Assembly: GCF_039540575.1 (NCBI RefSeq)
Contig: NZ_BAABFC010000012.1
Span: 62,001 to 126,000, forward strand
From: Pseudaeromonas paramecii
GTDB taxonomy: Bacteria; Pseudomonadota; Gammaproteobacteria; Enterobacterales; Aeromonadaceae
DNA: 64,000 nucleotides
Reading direction: 5' to 3'
Part shown: in pieces, positions 1 through 10,976 of the stretch
How the letters are laid out: the number at the start of each line of letters is the position of its first letter
How positions within the stretch are numbered: the first letter of the stretch is position 1
Notes under the pieces: model-generated
Seen by the model: only the letters and a program-made list of their open reading frames with translations
What the model was told of the DNA's origin: nothing
The model's database searches: none
Position numbers and translations under genes: made by a program

Positions 1-870
1 CGGTGCCAGTTCGGCTCTGGGGTCGAAGTCCGGCATGAAGCGGCTGCCATCCGGGCGGCGCAGGTAGGCCCCCTCGCCCCGCAGGGCTTCGGTGAGCAGG
101 AAGTTGCGGTCATCCGGGTGAAACAAGGTGGTGGGGTGGAACTGGTTGAATTCCATGTTGGCCACCCGGCAGCCGGCGCGCCAGGCCATGGCGATGCCAT
201 CGCCGGAGCTGACATCCGGGTTGGAGGTGTACTGGTAGACCTTGGAGGCACCACCGGTGGCCAGGGCCACGAAGCGGGCCGATATGGTTTCCACCTGCTC
301 GGCATTGCGGTTCCAGACATAGGCCCCCAGAATGCGGTTGCCGGGGATGCCCAGCTTGCGAGTGGTGATGAGATCCACCGCATTGAAGCGTTCCATCAGC
401 TGGATGTTGGGGTGGGCGCGCACCTTGTCCACCAGCGTGATCTCCACCGCCTTGCCCGACGCATCGGCGGTATGAAAGATGCGCCTGTGGCTGTGGCCGC
501 CTTCACGGGTCAGGTGGTAGGAGGGCTGACCATCGCCGTCGCTCGTCTCTTCTTGGTCAAACGGCACACCCTGGTTGATCAGCCACTGGATGCAATCCTT
601 GGCATTGCGGGTGGTGAATTCCACCATGGGGCGGTCACACAGGCCGGCCCCGGCATTGAGGGTGTCGTTGACGTGAGATTCGATACTGTCCGTTTCGTCG
701 AAAACGGCAGCGATGCCTCCTTGGGCATAGTAGGTGGCCCCTTCGCTCAAGGGTCCCTTGCTTAATACCATGACCCGGGCGTGATCTGCCAAACGCAGCG
801 CCAGGGACAAACCGGCGGCACCACTGCCAATGATGAGGACGTCACAACTGTGTTCAACGTGCTGTTTCAT
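1..870 (-). CDS. nadB: L-aspartate oxidase NadB (3' part cut by window edge)
   Basis: This FAD flavoprotein oxidises L-aspartate to iminoaspartate, the first step of de novo NAD synthesis in the cytoplasm. Read on the minus strand from an ATG at 868-870, the frame stays open to base 1 (290 codons), so the C-terminal part is missing. The N-terminus carries the dinucleotide-binding motif DVLIIGSGAAGL at about residues 10-21. Further on are the succinate-dehydrogenase/NadB family stretches YYAQGGIAA, HSHRRIFHTAD and EFNQFHPTTL. It is divergent from rpoE, the usual arrangement in gammaproteobacteria, with about 170 bases between the two starts. Confidence 0.95.
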   Translation of the reverse strand, partial: MKQHVEHSCDVLIIGSGAAGLSLALRLADHARVMVLSKGPLSEGATYYAQGGIAAVFDETDSIESHVNDTLNAGAGLCDRPMVEFTTRNAKDCIQWLINQGVPFDQEETSDGDGQPSYHLTREGGHSHRRIFHTADASGKAVEITLVDKVRAHPNIQLMERFNAVDLITTRKLGIPGNRILGAYVWNRNAEQVETISARFVALATGGASKVYQYTSNPDVSSGDGIAMAWRAGCRVANMEFNQFHPTTLFHPDDRNFLLTEALRGEGAYLRRPDGSRFMPDFDPRAELAP

Positions 871-959
871 AAGTATCATTGGCGTGGAGTGAGGAAGGCA
901 CTATGTTAGCCCAAGAGCCGGGTAGGTGCAGCCGGGATCACGCTTTTTTGAATAATAAT

Positions 960-986
960 GAACTTTTATAAAATCGCTCTGTCTGA
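960..986 (+). promoter_or_regulatory. Sigma-E type promoter of rpoE
   Basis: GAACTT at 960-965 and TCTGA at 982-986 are separated by 16 bases. This fits the sigma-E consensus (GGAACTT, 15-19 bases, TCTGA/TCAAA) and lies about 60 bases before the rpoE start. By analogy with Escherichia coli it should give autoregulated transcription of the rpoE-rseABC operon. The assignment rests on motif and position only. Confidence 0.75.
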
Positions 987-1044
987 AAGTTTGTGTCTCA
1001 TCGGCCAATGACTTGGGATAAGCGAGTGGAGGTATCCTGCGCCG

Positions 1045-1632
1045 ATGAGCGAGGAGATAGAGGCAAATATTGACCAGGCCCTGGTAGAGCGTGTGCAGCG
1101 TGGTGACAAGCAGGCGTTTAATCTGCTGGTCAGCAAATACCAGCACAAGGTGATCGGTCTGGTGACCCGGTATGTGAATAATCCCGGGGATGCCGCCGAT
1201 GTGGCGCAGGAGGCCTTTATCAAGGCTTACCGCTCCTTGCCCACCTTTCGCGGTGAGAGTGCTTTCTATACCTGGCTGTACCGAATCGCCGTCAATACGG
1301 CCAAGAATTACCTGACGGCCCAGGGGCGCCGCCCGCCTGATGCGGATGTGGAAGCCAGCGAAGCCGAGTTTTATGAAGGGGCGGATGCCCTGCACGAGCA
1401 GGCCACCCCGGAAAACCTGATGTTGTCTGATGAGCTTAAGCGCCAGGTGCGCGCGGCCCTCGACAGCTTGCCCGATGATCTGCGCCAGGCGATAACCCTG
1501 CGGGAGATTGAGGGGCTGAGTTACGAGGAGATCGCCGTCATCATGGATTGTCCGGTGGGCACGATTCGCTCACGGATCTTCCGGGCGCGGGAGGTCATCG
1601 ACAAGTGGATTCAACCTTTGTTGCAACGCTAG
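1045..1632 (+). CDS. rpoE: Envelope-stress sigma factor sigma-E
   Basis: This ECF sigma factor directs RNA polymerase to envelope-stress promoters when outer-membrane proteins misfold. At 195 residues it is close to E. coli RpoE (191). Region 2 carries QEAFIKAYRSLPTFRG and the near-invariant FYTWLYRIAVNTAKNYL. Region 4 carries LSYEEIAVIMDCPVGTIRSR, the helix-turn-helix for the -35 element. The gene leads an operon with its anti-sigma factor rseA (22 bases downstream), rseB and rseC, behind a sigma-E type promoter, so it is probably autoregulated. Confidence 0.97.
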   Translation: MSEEIEANIDQALVERVQRGDKQAFNLLVSKYQHKVIGLVTRYVNNPGDAADVAQEAFIKAYRSLPTFRGESAFYTWLYRIAVNTAKNYLTAQGRRPPDADVEASEAEFYEGADALHEQATPENLMLSDELKRQVRAALDSLPDDLRQAITLREIEGLSYEEIAVIMDCPVGTIRSRIFRAREVIDKWIQPLLQR

Positions 1633-1653
1633 AAAGGGAGTAATCAGGCCATT

Positions 1654-2223
1654 ATGTCCAGTAATGAACGGATTTCGGCATTGATGGATCACCAGCTGTC
1701 CGATGACAAGTGGCTGGCGGATTTGCTCAAGGAGCCTGCCCAGGCCCAGACCTGGTCCCGTTATCACCTGATCGGTGATGCCCTACGTGACGAGTTGCCA
1801 GCCCGGATGCCGCTGGATTTCACCGATAAGGTGATGGCGGCTCTGGCCGAGGAGCCAACCGTGTTGGCGCCCCGTCCCAGCCGGCTGGCTTGGCACCAAT
1901 TGCAACCCAAGGTGGTGGCATTCGGTCGGCAGTTGGGGCAATACGCCATCGCCGCCTCGGTGGCGGCGGCGGTGATCGTCGGCGTGCAACAGTATCAACA
2001 CGGGCAAAACCCGGCGGCCCCCTCGCCGGTGCTCAACACCATTCCCTTGGCCGGTCTGGCGGCACCGGTGAGCGTCAGCTACGGCCCGCAGGCCGAGGCG
2101 ATGCGCAGTCACCAGAGTCAGCCCTCCTTGACCGAGGAGCAGGTGCAACAGTACCAGCAACGGGTGTCCGCCTACCTGCGGGATCACCAGCTGCAACAAC
2201 GTCTGCATCAGACCAACGATTAA
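1654..2223 (+). CDS. rseA: Anti-sigma-E factor RseA
   Basis: RseA is an inner-membrane anti-sigma factor that binds RpoE on its cytoplasmic side. It is cut in turn by DegS and RseP to release the sigma factor. The 189-residue protein starts with MSSNERISALMDHQLSD, typical of the RseA N-terminal domain. A single transmembrane segment lies at about residues 96-112 (YAIAASVAAAVIVGVQ). A periplasmic tail ends in the conserved region VSAYLRDHQLQQRLH, where RseB binds in homologues. The DegS cleavage site cannot be placed with certainty from this sequence. Confidence 0.92.
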   Translation: MSSNERISALMDHQLSDDKWLADLLKEPAQAQTWSRYHLIGDALRDELPARMPLDFTDKVMAALAEEPTVLAPRPSRLAWHQLQPKVVAFGRQLGQYAIAASVAAAVIVGVQQYQHGQNPAAPSPVLNTIPLAGLAAPVSVSYGPQAEAMRSHQSQPSLTEEQVQQYQQRVSAYLRDHQLQQRLHQTND

Positions 2224-2246
2224 CCCTGGCGTAGAGAGACAATAAC

Positions 2247-3233
2247 GTGCGGCAGCTTGCTTGGCTTTTTCTGGCTGCCCTGCTGATCAGTTTCAAGGCC
2301 TCAGCCGATGCACCTTCGGCTGGGGCCTTGTTGCAACAGATGCAGCGGGCTTATCACCACTACAACTTTGAACTCTCCATGGTCAAGCTGCGTCAGGGCT
2401 TGCTGGAGCCCATGCGTTTCTCCCATGGTCAGGTGGGTGATCAGGACATTTCCCACCTGATCCTGCTCAACGGACGCCCTAGCGAGTACCTGCGCCGCGG
2501 CGATGAGTACAGCTTCTTCGAAAGTGGCAGTGAGCCCTATACCCTTAAAGCCGCGCGGCTGCCCGGTCTCTGGTCCGCCCTCTTGGAGATGGATCTGGAA
2601 CGGGTACTGCAGAGTTATGAACCCGTGGTAGCCGGGCGCAACCGCATCGCCGGTCTGGCGACCCAGGTGGTCCGCCTGGTGCCCAAGGACAGCAACAAGT
2701 ACGGCTTCGTGCTCTGGCTGGAGCAGCAAAGCGGCCTGTTGCTGCGCATGGACATGATCGACGATCAGGGGGATCTGGTGGAGCAGTTCATGGGGGTGGA
2801 TCTGCGCATCTCCGAACAGCCCAGTCCCTGGTTGCAGGAGCTGGCCAAGGCCAAGCTGCCGCCCGCCGTCGCCTTGTCCGAGGCTTACAGCGCCAAACCC
2901 AACGACAGCGGTTGGGAGTTTGGCTGGCTGCCAACGGGCTTCAAGGTTGTGTCGTCGGATCGGCACAAGCTGGCCGGGCTGGAGCAGTCGGTGGACTATG
3001 TGTTGCTCAGCGATGGCCTGGTGGACGTCTCCGTCTACCTGGCACCGGCCAAACCGGGGGATGTGACGCCTAATCAGGTGCTGATGCAGGGTGCAACCAG
3101 CTTGCTCACCTTTACAAATCCGCATAATGTGGAGGTCACCGTGGTGGGCGAGATCCCGGCCCTGACGGCTCGGCGCATCGCCGAGTCGTTGCATCCTGCC
3201 GCGGTGGCAGCACAAGGAGCGGCGCATGATTGA
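2247..3233 (+). CDS. rseB: Periplasmic sigma-E regulator RseB
   Basis: RseB is a periplasmic sensor that binds RseA, shields it from DegS and RseP, and is thought to be released by lipopolysaccharide or mislocalised lipoproteins. The gene begins with GTG 23 bases after rseA. The first 20 residues form a signal peptide (hydrophobic WLFLAALLISFKASA, then ADA). The 328-residue length fits the family (E. coli 318). It overlaps rseC by 8 bases, so the two are probably translated in a coupled way. Confidence 0.93.
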   Translation: MRQLAWLFLAALLISFKASADAPSAGALLQQMQRAYHHYNFELSMVKLRQGLLEPMRFSHGQVGDQDISHLILLNGRPSEYLRRGDEYSFFESGSEPYTLKAARLPGLWSALLEMDLERVLQSYEPVVAGRNRIAGLATQVVRLVPKDSNKYGFVLWLEQQSGLLLRMDMIDDQGDLVEQFMGVDLRISEQPSPWLQELAKAKLPPAVALSEAYSAKPNDSGWEFGWLPTGFKVVSSDRHKLAGLEQSVDYVLLSDGLVDVSVYLAPAKPGDVTPNQVLMQGATSLLTFTNPHNVEVTVVGEIPALTARRIAESLHPAAVAAQGAAHD

Positions 3234-3687
3234 ATCGGTAGCTACCGTGGTGGCGGTAGGGGATACCTGGGTGCAGGTGGAGTGCCGGCGCAAGAGCGCC
3301 TGTGGTCACTGTCATCAACAGGCCAGTTGCGGCGTGGGCACGGTTGCCAAGGCCATGCCGGGTCACCCTCAACTGCTGGAGCTGGCCCGGGTGGCGGAGG
3401 TGAGCGTCGGCCAGCAGGTGCGCATCGGCATCCCGGAGAAGAGCCTGCTCAAGAGTGCCCTGCTGGTCTACATGCTGCCGCTGTTCTGCCTGCTGCTGGG
3501 GGCTCTGGCGGGCAAGTGGCTATCCGATGTCTGGCACATAGCCGAAGAGCTGCCGGAGATCCTCGGTGCCCTGCTGGGCGGCGGTCTGGGCTTCCTGCTG
3601 GCCAAGCTGGGGGCCCGCCAGTTTAGCGAAGGGCTCTACCGCCCGGTGCTGCTGGGGGTAGACATTCCCGCGCAGCAGATTGACTAA
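3226..3687 (+). CDS. rseC: SoxR-reducing / sigma-E system protein RseC
   Basis: RseC is a small inner-membrane protein of the rpoE operon. In E. coli it has a modest positive effect on sigma-E and is tied to SoxR reduction. The 153-residue protein has four cysteines near its N-terminus (CRRKSACGHCHQQASC), the usual RseC cluster. Two transmembrane segments follow, at about residues 82-102 (ALLVYMLPLFCLLLGALAG) and 108-128 (ILGALLGGGLGFLLAKLG). It is the last gene of the operon; lepA starts 81 bases later. Confidence 0.9.
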   Translation: MIESVATVVAVGDTWVQVECRRKSACGHCHQQASCGVGTVAKAMPGHPQLLELARVAEVSVGQQVRIGIPEKSLLKSALLVYMLPLFCLLLGALAGKWLSDVWHIAEELPEILGALLGGGLGFLLAKLGARQFSEGLYRPVLLGVDIPAQQID

Positions 3688-3768
3688 GCCATAGCCGTTC
3701 CTTTTGTGATCCAGTAAACTCTCGCGTCTATTGTCAGGCGACCTTCCCTATTAACCGAAATTTATCCG

Positions 3769-5562
<1,794 letters not shown>

Positions 5563-5563
5563 C

Positions 5564-6517
5564 ATGGCCAACACATTCTCGCTGATCCTGGTGGCGGTGA
5601 CCGCCCTCACCGGCTTGGTCTGGTTGCTGGACAGCCTGTGGCTGCAAAAGGCGCGACTGGCCAAGGTGGCCCGCGCCGAACGGGCCGCCGGCAATGCCCT
5701 GGATGCCGCCACCATCGACAAGCTCACCGCCGAGCCGGTCTGGATCGAGCAGAGCAAGGGCATCTTCCCGGTGATTGCCGCCGTGCTGGTGCTGCGCTCC
5801 TTCGTCTACGAGCCGTTTCAGATCCCCTCCGGCTCCATGATGCCCACCCTGCTCATCGGCGACTTCATCCTGGTGGAGAAGTTTGCCTACGGCATCAAGG
5901 AGCCCATCGAGAACCATACCCTGATCCCCACCGGTCACCCCAAGCGGGGTGACATAGTGGTGTTCAAGTACCCCGAAGACCCCCGGGTGGATTACATCAA
6001 GCGGGTGGTGGGGCTGCCGGGCGACAAGGTGGTGTATACCGCCGACAAACAGCTGCTGATTGAGCCGGCTTGCCCATCCGGCCAGGACTGCGCGCCCCTG
6101 GCACCGGTGGCGCACAGCTTCCTGGAGCAGGGCAGTTTCAGTCAGACGGTCAATGGCGGCAACCTGGGCCAGGTGACCCTGCCCATGGCTCGCTTCAGCG
6201 AGCATCTGGGCACTGTGGATCACCAGATACTGCAGACCCCGGCCATCACCGAAGAGGCTAAGCAGCCGGCCTATCATCGGCTCGATGGCCTGCCGGTGGG
6301 CCAGTGGGTGGTGCCGGCAGGACACTACTTCGTCATGGGGGATAACCGTGACAACAGTGCCGACAGCCGTTTCTGGGGATTTGTCCCCGAACGCAACCTG
6401 ATGGGCCGCGCGGTCGCCATCTGGATGAGTTTTGAATTTGATCGCACGCCGGACTCCTGGCTGCCGGGCTGGGTGCCGACTGGCGTACGTTTTGACCGCA
6501 TAGGCAGTATCCAGTGA
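5564..6517 (+). CDS. lepB: Signal peptidase I
   Basis: LepB is the membrane-bound serine/lysine protease that removes signal peptides from exported proteins. Two N-terminal membrane segments are visible (about residues 3-24 and 65-80). The catalytic serine lies in IPSGSMMPTLLIGDF (about residue 91). The catalytic lysine is in the box DYIKRVVGLPGDK. The C-terminal signature GDNRDNSADSRFWGFVP is present. Length is 317 residues, against 324 in E. coli. The following rnc overlaps the stop codon. Confidence 0.97.
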   Translation: MANTFSLILVAVTALTGLVWLLDSLWLQKARLAKVARAERAAGNALDAATIDKLTAEPVWIEQSKGIFPVIAAVLVLRSFVYEPFQIPSGSMMPTLLIGDFILVEKFAYGIKEPIENHTLIPTGHPKRGDIVVFKYPEDPRVDYIKRVVGLPGDKVVYTADKQLLIEPACPSGQDCAPLAPVAHSFLEQGSFSQTVNGGNLGQVTLPMARFSEHLGTVDHQILQTPAITEEAKQPAYHRLDGLPVGQWVVPAGHYFVMGDNRDNSADSRFWGFVPERNLMGRAVAIWMSFEFDRTPDSWLPGWVPTGVRFDRIGSIQ

Positions 6518-7188
6518 TCGACAACAAGTTAGACCGTTTGCAAAGCAAGTTGGGCCATCGCTTCCAGAAAGAGGAGCTGCTGGTGCGGGCCATCACCCAC
6601 CGCAGTGCGGGGGCCAAGCATAACGAGCGCCTGGAATTCCTGGGTGACTCCATCCTCAGCATGGTGATTGCCGAGGCGCTGTTCTTCCGCTTCCCGGAGG
6701 TCAGCGAAGGGGACATGAGCCGGATGCGCGCCACCCTGGTGCGGGAGAAGACCCTGGCCGAGCTGGCCCGGGAGTTCGAGCTGGGGGATTACCTCATCCT
6801 CGGTCCCGGTGAACTCAAGAGCGGCGGCTTCCGTCGCGAGTCCATACTGGCGGATGCGGTAGAGGCCATCATCGGTGCCATCTACATGGATTGCCAGATG
6901 GAGCGCACCCGTGACTTGCTGCTCTCCTGGTATGCCGAACGACTGGAGCAGATCCGTCCCGGCGTGGATCAGAAGGATCCCAAGACCCGGCTGCAGGAGC
7001 TGCTGCAGGGCCAACGCAAGCCCTTGCCCACCTATGTGGTGCTCAAGGTGAAGGGCGAGGCCCACAATCAGGAATTCACCGTCCAGTGCGAGGTGGAGGG
7101 GCTGCCGATCGAGATCATCGGCATCGGCTCCAGCCGACGCAAGGCGGAACAATCCGCGGCCGAACGGGCCCTGGAGCAATTGCTATGA
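6514..7188 (+). CDS. rnc: Ribonuclease III
   Basis: RNase III cuts double-stranded RNA during rRNA and mRNA processing. The GTG start overlaps the lepB stop by 4 bases. The 224-residue protein has the catalytic signature NERLEFLGDSILS at about residues 37-49 and a second acidic patch AVEAIIGAIYMD near residue 120. A double-stranded RNA-binding domain ends in SRRKAEQSAAERALEQLL. Era starts within its last codons, forming the conserved lepB-rnc-era-recO-pdxJ chain. Confidence 0.97.
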   Translation: MIDNKLDRLQSKLGHRFQKEELLVRAITHRSAGAKHNERLEFLGDSILSMVIAEALFFRFPEVSEGDMSRMRATLVREKTLAELAREFELGDYLILGPGELKSGGFRRESILADAVEAIIGAIYMDCQMERTRDLLLSWYAERLEQIRPGVDQKDPKTRLQELLQGQRKPLPTYVVLKVKGEAHNQEFTVQCEVEGLPIEIIGIGSSRRKAEQSAAERALEQLL

Positions 7189-8090
7189 GTGAACAAGAGA
7201 CCACCTACTGCGGCTTCGTGGCCATCGTGGGGCGCCCCAATGTGGGCAAGTCCACCCTGCTGAACAAGCTGCTGGGCCAGAAGGTGAGCATCACCTCCAA
7301 GAAGCCCCAGACCACCCGCCACCGCATCCTGGGCATCGACACCCAGGGGGCCTGGCAGACCATCTTCGTCGATACCCCCGGCCTGCACATCGAAGAGAAG
7401 CGGGCCATCAACCGTCTGATGAACCGCGCTGCCACCAGCTCCCTGGGGGACGTGGAGATGGTGGTGTTCGTGGTGGAGGGGACCCGCTGGACCGCCGATG
7501 ATGAGATGGTGTTGAACAAGCTCAAGGCACTGCGCTGCCCCGTGGTGCTGGCGGTCAACAAGGTGGACAAGATCGAAGACAAGGCGACCCTGCTGCCGCA
7601 CCTGCAGTGGTTGGGCCAGCAGATGGCGTTTGCCGAGATACTGCCCATCTCCGCCAAATCCGGCACCAATGTGGAGACCATCCGCGAGCTGGCCCGCAAG
7701 CAGCTGCCGGAGGGGGAGCACTACTTCCCCGAGGATTACATCACCGACCGCTCTTCCCGCTTCATGGCGGCGGAGATCATTCGCGAGAAGCTGATGCGCT
7801 TCATGGGCGAGGAGCTGCCCTATTCCGTCACCGTGGAGATCGAGCGCTTCAAGGTGGAGGATGACGGCCTGTTCCACATCCATGGTCTGATCCTGGTGGA
7901 GCGGGAAGGGCAGAAGAAGATGGTGATCGGCAACAAGGGCGAGAAGCTCAAGCAGATCGGCACCGAGGCCCGCCTCGACATGGAGCGCTTGTTCGACACC
8001 CGGGTGTTCCTGGAGCTGTGGGTCAAGGTCAAGTCCGGCTGGGCCGACGACGAACGGGCGCTGCGCAGCCTGGGCTATGGCGAAGACTGA
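7185..8090 (+). CDS. era: GTPase Era
   Basis: Era is an essential GTPase that binds 16S rRNA and assists 30S maturation. The chosen ATG (7185) overlaps the rnc stop as ATGA and gives 301 residues, exactly the E. coli length. G1 is GRPNVGKST at about residues 17-25, followed by DTPGLH (G3) and NKVDK (G4). The C-terminal KH domain contains VIGNKGEKLKQIGTEAR. The frame is open further upstream, but that extension has no family similarity. Confidence 0.97.
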   Translation: MSEQETTYCGFVAIVGRPNVGKSTLLNKLLGQKVSITSKKPQTTRHRILGIDTQGAWQTIFVDTPGLHIEEKRAINRLMNRAATSSLGDVEMVVFVVEGTRWTADDEMVLNKLKALRCPVVLAVNKVDKIEDKATLLPHLQWLGQQMAFAEILPISAKSGTNVETIRELARKQLPEGEHYFPEDYITDRSSRFMAAEIIREKLMRFMGEELPYSVTVEIERFKVEDDGLFHIHGLILVEREGQKKMVIGNKGEKLKQIGTEARLDMERLFDTRVFLELWVKVKSGWADDERALRSLGYGED

Positions 8091-8802
8091 CACCGGTTTT
8101 CAGACCGCGCTGGTGCTGCATGTGCGCCCCTACCGGGAAAGCAGCCAGCTGGTGGAACTGTTCAGCCAGGAGCATGGCCGACTCGGCCTGGTGGCGAACG
8201 GTTCCCGCCGGCAGAAATCCGGCCACAAGGCCCTGTTACAGCCCTTCGTGCCGCTGCAGATCCGCTGGCGCGGCGCCGGGGATCTCAAGACCCTGGAGCG
8301 GCTGGAGCCGCTGGCCCTGCCGGTGCCGCTGCAAGGCACCGCCCTGTTCAGCGGCCTCTACCTCAACGAGCTGCTCTATTACCTGCTGGAGCGACACACC
8401 CCCTATCCTGGTCTGTTTAGCCGCTATGTGCAGAGTCTGGCAGGGCTGGCGGTGGCCAGCGATCCCCAGCCAGTGTTGCGGCGCTTCGAGCTGGCTCTGC
8501 TGCAGGCCCTGGGCTACGGCGTGGCGCTGGAGCAGACCGCCGATGGCGAGCCTGTTTTGGCCGAGACCGATTACTGCTATCGCCACGAGCTGGGGCTGAC
8601 CTTGGCTACCGTGGCGACACCGGCGGCCGAGCGCTTGCCGGGGGCGCACCTGCTGGCCATGGCCGCGGATCGGCTGGAGACAAGCGAGTGCCTGACCACC
8701 GCCAAGCGGCTGTGCCGTCTGGCGCTGAAACCTTATCTGGGCGACCGACCCCTGCGGAGCCGGGAGCTGTTTTCCACTAGCATGAAGAGGACAATGGAGT
8801 GA
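8077..8802 (+). CDS. recO: DNA repair protein RecO
   Basis: RecO works with RecR to load RecA on SSB-coated single-stranded DNA in the RecFOR pathway. The start overlaps the end of era by 14 bases. The 241-residue protein begins with an OB-fold (TALVLHVRPYRESSQLVELF, then HGRLGLVANGSRR), the best-conserved part of RecO. A helical domain follows with LYLNELLYYLLERHTPYPGLF. It overlaps pdxJ by 4 bases. Confidence 0.94.
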   Translation: MAKTDTGFQTALVLHVRPYRESSQLVELFSQEHGRLGLVANGSRRQKSGHKALLQPFVPLQIRWRGAGDLKTLERLEPLALPVPLQGTALFSGLYLNELLYYLLERHTPYPGLFSRYVQSLAGLAVASDPQPVLRRFELALLQALGYGVALEQTADGEPVLAETDYCYRHELGLTLATVATPAAERLPGAHLLAMAADRLETSECLTTAKRLCRLALKPYLGDRPLRSRELFSTSMKRTME

Positions 8803-9536
8803 GCAACATCCTGCTTGGCGTGAACATCGACCACGTGGCCACCCTGCGCAATGCCCGGGGGACCCATTATCCGGATCCCGTGTTTGCTGCCGCCCTGGCC
8901 GAACAGGCCGGCGCCGATGGCATCACCATCCACCTGCGCGAAGATCGCCGCCACATCAAGGACAGGGACGTGCGGGTGCTGAAAGAAACGCTGCAAACCC
9001 GCATGAACCTGGAGATGGCGGTGACCGAGGAGATGCTGACCATCGCCTGCGGCATTCAGCCGCACTTTGTCTGCCTGGTGCCGGAGAAGCGCCAGGAGGT
9101 CACTACCGAAGGTGGTCTGGATGTGGCCGGTCAGCTGGCCGTCATGCAGGATGCCGTGGCGCGCCTGGCGGCAGTCGGTACCCAGGTCTCCCTGTTTATT
9201 GATGCCGATCATGCCCAGATCGATGCGGCGGTGGCCTGTGGCGCCCCCTATATCGAAATTCACACCGGTCGCTATGCCGATGCCACCAGCGAGGCCGAGC
9301 AGGCCGCCGAGCTGGCGCGCATCCGCGAAGCGGCGGCCTACGCCCATGGCAAGGGGCTCAAGGTCAATGCCGGCCATGGCCTGCACTATCAGAACGTCAA
9401 GCCCATCGCCGCCATCCCCGAGATGGTGGAGCTCAACATCGGCCATGCCATCATAGGCCGGGCCGTGTTCACCGGTCTCACCGAGGCGGTGGCCGAAATG
9501 AAGCGCTTGATGCTGGAGGCCCGCCAGGGGCTCTAA
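8799..9536 (+). CDS. pdxJ: Pyridoxine 5'-phosphate synthase
   Basis: PdxJ condenses 3-amino-2-oxopropyl phosphate with deoxyxylulose 5-phosphate in vitamin B6 synthesis. The GTG start overlaps the recO stop. Family motifs along the 245-residue TIM barrel are LGVNIDHVATLRNARGTHYP, GITIHLREDRRHIKDRD, PHFVCLVPEKR and the C-terminal LNIGHAIIGRAVFTGL. A strong intrinsic terminator follows 18 bases after the stop, closing the lepA-pdxJ transcription unit. Confidence 0.97.
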   Translation: MSNILLGVNIDHVATLRNARGTHYPDPVFAAALAEQAGADGITIHLREDRRHIKDRDVRVLKETLQTRMNLEMAVTEEMLTIACGIQPHFVCLVPEKRQEVTTEGGLDVAGQLAVMQDAVARLAAVGTQVSLFIDADHAQIDAAVACGAPYIEIHTGRYADATSEAEQAAELARIREAAAYAHGKGLKVNAGHGLHYQNVKPIAAIPEMVELNIGHAIIGRAVFTGLTEAVAEMKRLMLEARQGL

Positions 9537-9553
9537 GTCAGACAGCAACACAG

Positions 9554-9577
9554 GCGGCCTTCGGGCCGCTTTTTTTT
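9554..9577 (+). terminator. Rho-independent terminator after pdxJ
   Basis: A perfect 6-bp stem GCGGCC/GGCCGC with a TTCG tetraloop is followed by eight Ts. It ends the lepA-lepB-rnc-era-recO-pdxJ unit. Confidence 0.9.
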
Positions 9578-9753
9578 GCTCAGCCGGCGGGGTTATGGGG
9601 AGCCTACATTCTCTTTGCAGAAACTTACCAACTTGGTCTTCTTCTTGCTTTAACGCATCAACCTGCTCGGTTGAGTCCGCTGGCAGGCGTTGTTTTCTCG
9701 CATCAGCTGGGCGATCGGCCGGAGGTCATCGCCATCATCAAAAGGAAGTATTC

Positions 9754-10833
9754 ATGAACAAGACGTTACTGCTGCTCTCACTCACGTTGGTTGGCCTGCT
9801 GGGGTGTCAGGAGGATGCCACACAGACGACGGATCCGGCTGTCGAGGCGGGCTCCAAGGCGTTTGATTATCTGGTGGAGCTGAGTGATGGCAGTGTGGGG
9901 ATAGGCGCGCGGGCCACCGGCACCGAGGCCGAGACCCGGACGGCGGAGTGGATCCAGGATAAGCTGACCGGCTGGGGCTATAGTCCGGAGCTGCAAGCCT
10001 TCAGCTACACCCGCCGCGGCACCGAGATGAGTTCACAAAATGTGGTGGTGACCCTGCCCGGACAGAGTGACCAGGTGGTGGTGCTGGGCGCTCATTATGA
10101 CAGCACTGGGGTATCCGTCGGCTCCGAGGGGGCGACCGACAACGGGGCCGGGGTGACCAGCCTGCTGGCGGTGGCAGAGGCGGTCGCTGGCAAGACGCTG
10201 CCCTATACGGTCCGCATGGTGTTCTTTGGCGCCGAAGAGGTGGGAACCAAGGGCTCGGAGGCGTATGTCGCCAGTTTGAGCAGCGAGCAACTGACGCAGA
10301 TCCTCGCCATGGTGAATCTGGATACCCCGGTGGGGGGCGACATACTGTATGTCCATTCCGCCCATTCGGACGAGGGCGAGTACGGCTGTGACGATGCCAG
10401 CCGCTACAGTTTCGACCCCAAGGTACGGGATCGGCTGATCAGCTTGTCCCAGCAAGGCGACATGACGCCATTCGTGCTGCATCCCAGTTTTCCGGGATAC
10501 CCCGAGGGTGAGACCGGCTCCTGGTCCGATCATGCGGCCTTTGCCTGTCAGGGCATTCCGGTGGCCTATCTGGAGGCGACCAACTTCGGCATCAATGGTG
10601 AGGACGGGTATGACGGCTATTCCCAGACCACCAATGCGGCCCTCTGGGACTGTTATGACGCCGACAGCAAGAGTGCTTGTGATCGGGACAGTGAAACCCA
10701 GTGGGGCAAGATCTGGCATACCCAATATGATCGCCTGGATCGGATGGAGGAGGTTTTCCCAGGCCGCATTCAATCCCAGATTGCCGACAGCACCCGCCTG
10801 ATGTTGCGTTTCGTGCAGGATCCTGGTCTGTAA
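9754..10833 (+). CDS. M28-family zinc aminopeptidase lipoprotein
   Basis: This is a probable membrane-anchored zinc exopeptidase of the M28 family. The ATG at 9754 gives 359 residues and a lipoprotein signal peptide with lipobox LLGC (Cys18); an AAGGA ribosome site lies just upstream. Metal-ligand motifs in order are GAHYDSTG, ATDNGAGVTS, VFFGAEEVGTKGSE, NLDTP and WSDHAAF, so all five expected ligand positions are present. The gene stands alone between two terminators. The substrate cannot be read from sequence; aminopeptidase activity is inferred from the family. Confidence 0.85.
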   Translation: MNKTLLLLSLTLVGLLGCQEDATQTTDPAVEAGSKAFDYLVELSDGSVGIGARATGTEAETRTAEWIQDKLTGWGYSPELQAFSYTRRGTEMSSQNVVVTLPGQSDQVVVLGAHYDSTGVSVGSEGATDNGAGVTSLLAVAEAVAGKTLPYTVRMVFFGAEEVGTKGSEAYVASLSSEQLTQILAMVNLDTPVGGDILYVHSAHSDEGEYGCDDASRYSFDPKVRDRLISLSQQGDMTPFVLHPSFPGYPEGETGSWSDHAAFACQGIPVAYLEATNFGINGEDGYDGYSQTTNAALWDCYDADSKSACDRDSETQWGKIWHTQYDRLDRMEEVFPGRIQSQIADSTRLMLRFVQDPGL

Positions 10834-10932
10834 GCTGAGTCGCGACAGGGAGCTAAAATGGTGTCTTTGCTCTATTTTGGTGATTGATGCTGACGATGTC
10901 AGTGTGACTGTCTGTTTCCACTACCACTATCG

Positions 10933-10970
10933 GCAGGATGGCGTCGATAAGTCTGACGCCCCTGCTTTTC
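10933..10970 (+). terminator. Terminator after the M28 peptidase gene
   Basis: The stem is GCAGG plus GGCGTC paired with GACGCC plus CCTGC, with a two-base AT bulge on the left arm and a 9-base loop. TTTTC follows. It lies about 100 bases after the peptidase stop. Confidence 0.6.
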
Positions 10971-10976
10971 TTACAA